Assembly (NCBI GenBank): GCA_964019055.1
Contig: OZ025208.1
Coordinates: 2,501 to 66,500, forward strand
DNA from: Anthopleura xanthogrammica
Taxonomy: Eukaryota > Cnidaria > Anthozoa > Actiniaria > Actiniidae
DNA: 64,000 nucleotides
Reading direction: 5' to 3'
Part shown: positions 56,240 through 64,000 of the stretch, one piece after another
Layout: every line of letters begins with the position of its first letter
Numbering within the stretch: position 1 is the stretch's first letter
Made by a program: the position numbers and the translations under genes
The notes under the pieces: generated by a model
Databases searched by the model: none
The model's input: only the letters and a program-made list of their open reading frames with translations
What the model was told of the DNA's origin: nothing

Positions 56240-58212
56240 CCCAGTTGTAATTGACCATGTTTCTCCATATTTCTTTATGTTTTTAACAAGTCCTGATTCA
56301 TAGGGATATAAAGACAATATAGTCCAATCCGATGAAATTGTTGGAAGTATTTCAATTTTAGTTTGAATGTAGACTTCGATTATTTTGGTGAACAGTTTGC
56401 CAAAACATCCAATTCTTTTTTTTATGTAACTTGTATTAGTTAGGTATTCCAGAGTGATTTTACTTAAAACTTTTTTAAGGACAACAATACAGAATTTCAA
56501 GGACAATTTTGTCAGGAGTGGATTTTTTCTTCAGTTCTAGGCTTGCAATGCCATAATAAGAATAGTCATTTTATGTGTGAAAACCAAGAAACATTACGTT
56601 GACATCATTGCATGTCATACACAAGTACAATGTTAGACGTGTACAATGCTTGTTGCCAAATACGGAATTGAACTTAAGTAAAATCACTCTAATTGCTCTG
56701 GTCAATTACAACTGGGTTTAACTTTATCTTTCAAAATAAATGCTGGACAACAAATGACTCAAGTGTGTGAATGTGGATCATTCGTCTGAGGCATGCTAGC
56801 AAAACTTGTTCAGGACATTATTCATAGGGACATGATATCACGAGTAAGTTGTGATCGTTTTGGTGGCAGTGTGTGGCAGACATTGAATTTTATAACCAAA
56901 GATTTAACAAGTCTGATAGTGTTCTTGTTTCCTCTTCGTCAGCAATTCATGACAGATTGTTATGTTTTCATTAATCCAGATATCATTTTCCCCACCTGTT
57001 CAAATACTTTCTTTCATTCCGATATCATATTATCAATGTTCATAATGCATCATTGATTCTCCCAACAGTCATAACTTTGAGTCCCAAGTCATTTGCAGCA
57101 TGCCTCAAACGAATGTAATGATTGGTATGTGTAGTTCACCCCTCCCCCTTGTTTCGACATTTTTATTGATTGTATTGAAGGGGTGGGGTGGGGGTTGGGC
57201 AGGTAGGAGGGTTTGCTGGCAGGCTTCCATATTTTTAATTACTTATCATTATATGATCAATCAATAAGGAAAACAGAGTGATTCCATTCAACCCATGAAA
57301 CTATGATATTAATCTCAATCTGACAAGGGATGAAAATCATTCAATAATGTCATTTCCATTTGCTTTAGTTTGACTACTAAAACATTTATGTAATGTTGAT
57401 TGTGTAAGCAGTGAATTTCAAAAAACAGTCCAGTTTTGTTTTGGGCAGGTTAAATGGAATCACTCCGAAGTACATCACGAGAATAACCTGAACAGGAATC
57501 GAGTAAAAGTAATTCTATTTTTTTAATTCTATTTTCTAATTCTGTTATTGCAGCCAAAATATTGCTTTTTGCATTGATTTAATTGTCAGTGAAGCCTTAT
57601 CATTATACAGCATTTGGTGTGAATATTTTCAAATCCATATCCAAAGTGGTGGTTACATTATAAAAACTCAAAAATAAATGTCCTGAATTTGGATAGTAAG
57701 GTGAACCTTTATACCCCTCCCCTGGATCTGTCATAAATGTATTATTAGGTATTATCACAGCAATTATTCATGTTCCCACTGACAGATAGCCATTAATTAG
57801 TAAAAAGGAAAATTTTTCATGATACCACTAATGCATTAAAAGATGTGTTGATGCATTCACCAAAACAAAATAAAAGTCCAAAAATAAATCATTAAGCTAA
57901 CATCAAGGCAATTAGTATGAAAATGAAAGCTCTTAGAAAATAACATTTTCATGACTACATCTTAAATCAGGATGGTGTTTATCAAACAATCAATTACTTC
58001 AAGTTACTTTTGGGCAGCTCATACTCTTGTATAACGACAGTGCTTGCTCATTTCATGTTGGCATATTAGAAAAGTGACAGTAATTATCAAGGACAATACC
58101 CCTATCATTACTCCTTTAAGTCAATATTCTGCTTTCCCTTAAAATTCAGAAGAAACCTTTCACAGGTTTTGATTGGCTGCAGACACCTATACCTAATTAA
58201 CAATAAATAATA
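56240..58212. other. Right-arm DNA without a supported gene
   Basis: Diverged mirror of 29.9-31.9 kb. GAGGCATGC segments at 56.79 and 57.09 kb match those at 31.37 and 30.73 kb. A G-rich GGGGTGGGGTGGGGG tract is near 57180. No exon is supportable. Confidence 0.45.
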
Positions 58213-58378
58213 AACTCTCATGATTTATGAATAAATAGAACTACTGTGATTTATGAATAAATAGAACTACTGTGATTTATGAATAAATAGAACTACTGTG
58301 ATTTATGAATAAATAGAACTACTGTGATTTATGAATAAATAGAACTACTGTGATTTATGAATAAATAGAACTACTATT
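58213..58378. repeat. 26-bp minisatellite GATTTATGAATAAATAGAACTACTGT, six copies
   Basis: Six nearly identical head-to-tail units. No array is present at the mirrored left-arm position (~29.5 kb), so this grew after the arms separated. Confidence 0.93.
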
Positions 58379-59635
58379 AATCAGAAGGTCAGTGCAGACT
58401 ATGGAAAATGGGGATTACTAATATCATACCTTAAAACAGTTCATCACAAATTCTCACAATTAATACCTTTCACTAACTCAATACTAATAGAACACATCTC
58501 TGTTTCTGTGGTACTAAATACTTAATACTATTTTTGTATAAAATATAACTGCTGAAACAATAGAAAACAATGACAATACTTAAGTGAACTATAAATATTA
58601 ATATCATTTCAGTGTCCCATCCAAAATGATGTACTTTAGCCAGTTAATCATTGAATAAAATTTGGTATGAACCGGCCATAATTTGGAATGTAGTTTCAGC
58701 CAGAAGAGACATGGAAGCAGTGGACTTTTTTGTAAGCAGTGGGCTTTTTGTAAGCAGTGGTATTTTTGATTTTTATACAAGAAGTGAGAATGGATATACA
58801 ATTATTTTAATCAAGCAACACAGCCAGTGATGCACTACACCTGCTTAAACCTTATAGGTTTTGTTCAACCAAATTAAGTGATTAATTAGATAATTGGCCA
58901 CTGATGACCTATTTATCGATTCCTATTTATTGTCCTCTGGAAAAAGATCCATTGTGGAAGGAATTAAAGGCAATGGAAGAGAACACCACGTCTTTTTAAT
59001 AAGTATTTACCCTACATCGTCACGGTCACAATTGCTCCTAAGACTTATTATGATATATGACTTTACAGTCTGATGGTGCAGTTAGAAAAGATAAATGCTA
59101 CTATAACTATCTGGTATTGAAAAAATGAGGTAATGCTATACTAATGCTATGGAACAAAACCCCCCTGGGTGTAAAGTCACAATGACTTGGAATGGAAAAG
59201 CTGCAGCATATTGACAAAAATAGTAAATTGCTCTGCTGCCCTTATCAAGTATCTAAGGAATGAAAAACAATTTGATTCAAGTATCTTTTATAATTAAACA
59301 TCTTCTGAGCTTCAAGGATCTCATTCTAGACTTAAATCCTCTGTCATTTATGAATTTATTTACTTGTGCAAGATGTGGACTACCTTAGTTTTATCACTTC
59401 GTTAACTTCTTTTATTCCTAATTAGTCATATAGTAACATCAATCATAGTATAATATTACCTGTCAATCAATTTCACTATATATAGTATTTGTAATAAACT
59501 GTATATTCATTGTTTTGAGAATGGCATAAGCAATGCCAAAACATGTCAAGATTATTCTGTCCTTGTTTTTTACGAGGGTAGCACTTAACAGCCAGTGGCT
59601 AACAAACCTGTGGCCCTCGTTCCATGATTGAATTA
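58379..59635. other. Right-arm AT-rich DNA, no gene seen
   Basis: No repeat, element end or credible exon recognised; the minus-strand frame at 58604-58801 contains a short internal direct repeat only. Confidence 0.4.
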
Positions 59636-59810
59636 GAATTTAGAAGTTGATTTTTGTTGAGGGAGGAAAACCGGAAAACCTAAAACCCTCGAAGCACAGG
59701 AGAGAACCAACTAGAAACTCTACTCACATACAACACTGAGCCCAGTGGGACTCAAACTCAGGTCACCTTGGTGAGAGTTGAGCGTTCTCACTGCTATGCC
59801 ACTGTTGCTA
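59636..59810 (-). mobile_element. tRNA-derived SINE, minus strand
   Basis: On the minus strand the A box TGGCATAGCAG (59791-59801) and B box GAGTTTGAGTCCC (about 59746-59758) are correctly ordered. The body with GTTGGTTCTCTCCTGTGC and GGTTTTCCGGTTTTCCTCCC follows to about 59640. It is the same family as 37398-37650. Confidence 0.72.
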
Positions 59811-60506
59811 TCATTAAAACTATTATTCATATAATTATCTTAAAGTTATTTTATCTCTTGTGTTCTTACGATCTTTTGTTCAGTCATTTTATTTCAACAT
59901 GGGACAAGTTGGTCTTATCAAAAATGCTTTGTAGCAATTTTTAATCAACAGAATATGTAAAAAACAAACAACAATCAAGAGGCTAATAAATTATGTATAG
60001 TATAGGAGTGCTATTACAGATATGCAACAAATAATAGAGGTAAGCATTAAATGAACAACACATAACCAGCACATTAATAACAGAAATGCATGATCTTAAT
60101 TGCACAGTAAAATCATTTGAGCTGATGGTCTGTGCTTTTTAACCTCTTACACCCTTAAAATAACAGTTTCTTGTCAGAGTTACATTCTTGTGAAGATAGT
60201 GCAATGCAGTACTAGGGATAACATTATAGGTAGGCATTCTGAAACACTGATCTGAGAGGTCATGGCTAATATTTTTTACAAAGTCTAATAGACTTAGTAG
60301 TCTTGCCAAATAAATCATAAAGATTTTTTAAGTGTTGACAGTAGATATTGCTAATTGGTGGATTATTTTACAAACATTTGTGCTAAAAAGACCCACAATA
60401 CATGTTTCAGTATGATTTGTAGATTACCAACCCATCTGTGGTTGGTATTGCATATAGTAATTGCTCACATTATGCTCAACTGTCATATACTAACACCTGT
60501 CTACAG

Positions 60507-60557
60507 TGAAATACTTACCTCTGGTGTACTTCTAGATTCAATCAATACAGGATACAG
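60507..60557 (+). other. Conserved 51-bp micro-exon, right-arm copy
   Basis: Acceptor CACCTGTCTACAG, 51 bases reading EILTSGVLLDSINTGYR, donor CAG|GTGAGT. Same peptide as the left-arm copy although flanking DNA has diverged (for example MPRSHILTPVSS versus MLNCHILTPVYS upstream). Confidence 0.42.
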
Positions 60558-60599
60558 GTGAGTAATTGATACATGTAAGATATCATCAAGATAGTGGAT

Positions 60600-62239
60600 A
60601 GCTAGGTATTAGTCAATGCTGTCATAGATACTGAATCCTATTCATCCCTGCTTTACTGAATTTATCTAGTATCAATGCAATCGGTAGTTAAATCTGAGAA
60701 AAACACAATTTCATACTTGAACTGAAGCAAGGAAAAGCACAATTATCTTATTCAAAATACTGGTCAGTTTAATAGCAATGCAAACATAGCCAATATCAGC
60801 TAACTCATAAATAAAATAAATACAGGGTGAGTTGTTGATATAATAAGGGGGGGGGAGGATGCAAATGCCTGTTACCATGATATAGACTCTAGCTTCCACT
60901 ACCATTGGTTTCAAATTTATTAAATTACACATTTAAAACTTCAAGTTAGAACTGACTAAGAAAGAAACATTGATTTGGGTTATCAACCAGTCATTGCCTG
61001 CTGCACAAACTCTAGCTACCTAAATTAACCATGCAAGATCAACAACGAAAACTGCTGCCATGTTGGACAGTGAGACACCTCTCACTTAAGAGATTATCTT
61101 ACTATGCTAAATCTCAAATCTTTATGGTGAATTTTTAGTATTTACACAAATATTTTTAATTGTTTTGAATGGTTTAATAAAGGTTTATACGACTAATGAA
61201 TAATGCTGTTTACTTCTCAATGAACTGCCGTCTGTTAACAATGTTTCCCAAGCAATTCAATGCATAGGTACATGTATTACTCTTGTAATGGACAACGAGT
61301 TGGTAATGAAGAGAGAAATAATTTCCTATATGGACGAGAGGAACTAGGGAGAGTTATGTAAATTAGATGTGCTGTGACACTCTAGAGTTAGATCAGTGTG
61401 GTCCTTGCTCACGGTGAAGAGAAGCAAAGTAGGAACCACTCAAAAGCTCATCACTAAAAGATTCTGTAATATCACAGTCTAGTGGCAGCAATAGAGATTA
61501 AACAACATATTACTCAAAAAGCACAGAAAGAGTGACTGTGATAGAAAAAATGTAGAGCATGAAAAAAAGTCTTATTATTTAGACACTAAAAAAATTATCA
61601 CCCATAAAACCAGGGTATTTTTTGATATAAAGACTGCAGAGATATTGGAAAGAGGGGCTAAATGACCATACTACAGTGTACTCATATCAATAGATTATTA
61701 TGTATCTCACTTCATTCAGCTGAAATATAGTATTGAAGATTTATAACTATGTATAGTTCAGTCCATTTCGTTGTCAGTAAGGATCGTGGATCTTCTTCAT
61801 ATTATTAACAAATGCTATACTTTTGGCAACACTCTCAACTTGTTTTTCTTTAAGATAGTTTTCACTGCAAGTAGGCTTCCACGCTCTTCTTTTTCCTTCT
61901 TCTTAATTCATGCCATAGCACAACCTTGCTGCTTCATTTTTGTACCAGTATTTTATACCATCATGACCACCCTGTGACATGAAATAACTTAAACAGTGAA
62001 AGCAACTTCCTTTTAGACAGTAAATGAGGCACGCCCAAGGGGTTGGTTACCCAAGCTTGTGTTGATCCCTAAAAACTGAGGTTGTTACTGGCACTGTATA
62101 AAAGAGTCAAGATGGAATCTGGTCATACAATTATCCCATAACTGATTTGATATATTGATTGGAATATTTGCTACAAGCTTCTGCATGTCTTTCCATCTGG
62201 AACTAAGATGGCTTCTGCTTTATGATTCCTGTGATCACT
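60600..62239. other. Right-arm DNA without a supported gene
   Basis: Contains a GGGGGGGGG tract near 60848, and blocks mirrored at 26.27 kb (near 61.67) and 25.86 kb (near 62.08). No credible exon. Confidence 0.4.
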
Positions 62240-63050
62240 GCGGAGCATCATTGTCTTGTTCTGTATCTTGTGCAATGTTCAATAGTGAGTTGTATCAGGT
62301 CCATCATATTTGGATGATTGTAATATACTTGACACATTCCTGTCTTGTTCTGTATCTTGTACAATGTTCAATAGTGAGTTGCATCAGATCCATCATATTT
62401 GGATGATTGTAATATGCTTAACACATTCCTGTCTTGTTCTGTATCTTGTACAATATTCAATAGTGAGTTGCATCAGGTCCATCATATTTAGATGATTCTA
62501 ATATACTTGACACATTCCTGTCTTGTTCTGTATCTTGTACAATGTTCAATAGTGAGTTGCATCAGGTCCATCATATTTAGATGATTCTAATATACTTGAC
62601 ACATTCCTGTCTTGTTCTGTATCTTGTACAATATTCAATAGTGAGTTGCATCAGGTCCATCATATTTAGATGATTCTAATATACTTGACACATTCCTGTC
62701 TTGTTCTGTATCTTGTACAATGTTCAGTAGTGAGTTGCATCAGGTCCATCATATTTAGATGATTCTAATATACTTGACACATTCCTGTCTTGTTCTGTGT
62801 CTTGTACAATGTTCAATAGTGAGTTGCATCAGATCCATCATATTTAGATGATTCTAATATACTTGACACATTCCTGTCTTGTTCTGTATCTTGTACAATG
62901 TTCAATAGTGAGTTGCATCAGGTCCATCATATTTAGATGATTCTAATATACTTGACACATTCCTGTCTTGTTCTGTATCTTGTACAATGTTCAATAGTGA
63001 GTTGCATCAGGTCCATCATATTTGGATGATTCTAATATACTTGACACATG
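62240..63050. repeat. 89-bp minisatellite, right-arm copy (~9 units)
   Basis: ACACATTCCTGTCTTGTTCTGTATCTTGTACAATGTTCAATAGTGAGTTGCATCAG recurs at exact 89-bp intervals (62332, 62421, 62510 and so on). The left arm has only four units. Confidence 0.95.
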
Positions 63051-63445
63051 CTGAAGATGCTTTACAGATTGATGTATTGTTTTTTTGTACAGTCTGATAT
63101 TCACTGCTATTGACAGAGTTGTGTTGAAGATATTGATAAATCATCATGTATTTCATGTGTTACTTTCTTTTTCTGCACTCTGTAATCTTCAATAGCTAAT
63201 GATATCAAGTACACTATTTCTGTGTGATGATTGGCTTCATTATTCATACCTCAGGGTATATTTTCATGTATGAAAGTTTATTTTTTAGTTAATCATCATC
63301 TTTGCTACATCAGGTTTGAGTACACTAGTATGGTCATTTAGAGAATTTATTTAGAAATTGGCATATATTTAAATTAAATTTAAAGGTTTAATTGCATTCA
63401 AAATTTATGAAATACATTTTATAAGTATTATACAATATTATGATG
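63051..63445. other. Spacer between 89-bp and 81-bp arrays
   Basis: AT-rich; no counterpart examined in detail in the left arm (25.0-25.3 kb) beyond weak similarity; no gene. Confidence 0.4.
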
Positions 63446-63921
63446 CAGTCATTAACATCATCCAATGTCCAACACTACAGGTACCACAATCATATCAGTC
63501 CAACCATAACCAGTCTTGTATACAGTACATCATTAACATCATCCAATGTCCAACACTACAGGTACCACAATCACATCAGTCCAACCATAACCAGTCTTGT
63601 ATACAGTACATCATTAACATCATCCAATGTCCAACACTACAGGTACCACAATCATATCAGTCCAACCATAACCAGTCTTGTATACAGTACATCATTAACA
63701 TCATCCAATGTCCAACACTACAGGTACTACAATCACATCAGTCCAACCATAACCAGTCTTGTATACAGTACATCATTAACATCATCCAATGTCCAACACT
63801 ACAGGTACTACAATCACATCAGTCCAACCATAACCAGTCTTGTATACAGTACATCATTGACATCATCCAATGTTCAACACTACAGGTACTACAATCATAT
63901 CAGTCCAACCATAACCAGAAG
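63446..63921. repeat. 81-bp minisatellite, right-arm copy (~5.8 units)
   Basis: CATTAACATCATCCAATGTCCAACACTACAGGTACYACAATCA recurs every 81 bp. As 81 is a multiple of three a 169-codon frame (63440-63949) with a 27-residue repeat passes through; this is probably fortuitous. Confidence 0.95.
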
Positions 63922-64000
63922 ACTCTTTAGTTGTCCTTGTCAGCTTTAGAAGACTCTTTAGTCGTCCTTGTCAGCTTTAAAAGACTCTCTAGTCGTCCTT
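63917..64000. repeat. 31-bp tandem repeat, cut by the window end
   Basis: AGAAGACTCTTTAGTYGTCCTTGTCAGCTTT starts at 63917, 63948 and 63979. It has no match in the left arm near 24.2 kb, so the palindrome boundary may lie here or the array may be arm-specific. Confidence 0.85.

Larger units (their letters stand above)
45090..63925. repeat. Right arm of the giant imperfect palindrome
   Basis: Reverse-complement counterpart of the left arm; paired anchors are given there. The arm is longer than the left by about 1.6 kb, mainly from minisatellite expansion (22-bp and 89-bp arrays) and the inserted TTAA element at 49 kb. It runs to within ~75 bases of the window end, so the true outer limit is not visible. 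Confidence 0.92.

Overview
This is a eukaryotic chromosome end. The first 2.06 kb is an almost pure CCCTAA/TTAGGG telomere, followed by layered subtelomeric satellites and then AT-rich DNA packed with short non-autonomous transposons, SINEs, minisatellites and decayed gene pieces. There are no operons, no long intact ORFs and no rRNA or true tRNA genes. TTAGGG telomeres, tRNA-headed SINEs whose bodies carry a 'ttctccaggttct-ggttttcctccc' segment, a DIRS-type gag relic and a Ty3/gypsy protease relic suggest a marine invertebrate, most likely a cnidarian (anthozoan-like). That assignment is inference.

Layout. 1-2060 is telomere. 2.1-5.5 kb is a stack of different satellites: a 64-bp palindromic unit, a ~180-bp unit, a ~90-bp unit with a telomere-like core, a 10-bp TGACGT array, a 5-bp array and 20-bp and ~35-bp units. 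6.09-7.14 kb holds three ~370-bp repeats. 7.2-24.2 kb is mostly single-copy and contains three distinct TTAA-flanked (piggyBac-like) elements, one nested in another with a clean empty site elsewhere in the window. It also has several hAT-like and fold-back MITEs, a broken DIRS-like gag on the minus strand, a broken gypsy protease on the minus strand, and a few putative exons with consensus splice sites.

From about 24.2 kb to at least 63.9 kb the window is one giant imperfect palindrome. The left arm (~24.2-41.5 kb) recurs in reverse complement as the right arm (~45.1-63.9 kb), around a ~3.6-kb asymmetric centre near 43.3 kb. Arm identity is mosaic: ~34-35.9 kb against 52.4-54.2 kb looks nearly identical, while other stretches are much more diverged. 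Minisatellites recur at mirrored positions with different copy numbers. Several short conserved putative exons with splice signals are mirrored, some open in one arm and broken in the other.

The centre contains a 60-bp array, a 21-bp array and, at 44.10-44.45 kb, five copies of a 69-bp unit. Each of these units holds TTAGGG-type sequence followed by CCCTAA-type sequence, the orientation expected of a head-to-head telomere fusion. A sister-chromatid fusion/breakage origin of the palindrome is therefore an attractive, testable hypothesis. No complete functional protein-coding gene can be assigned with confidence anywhere in the window.
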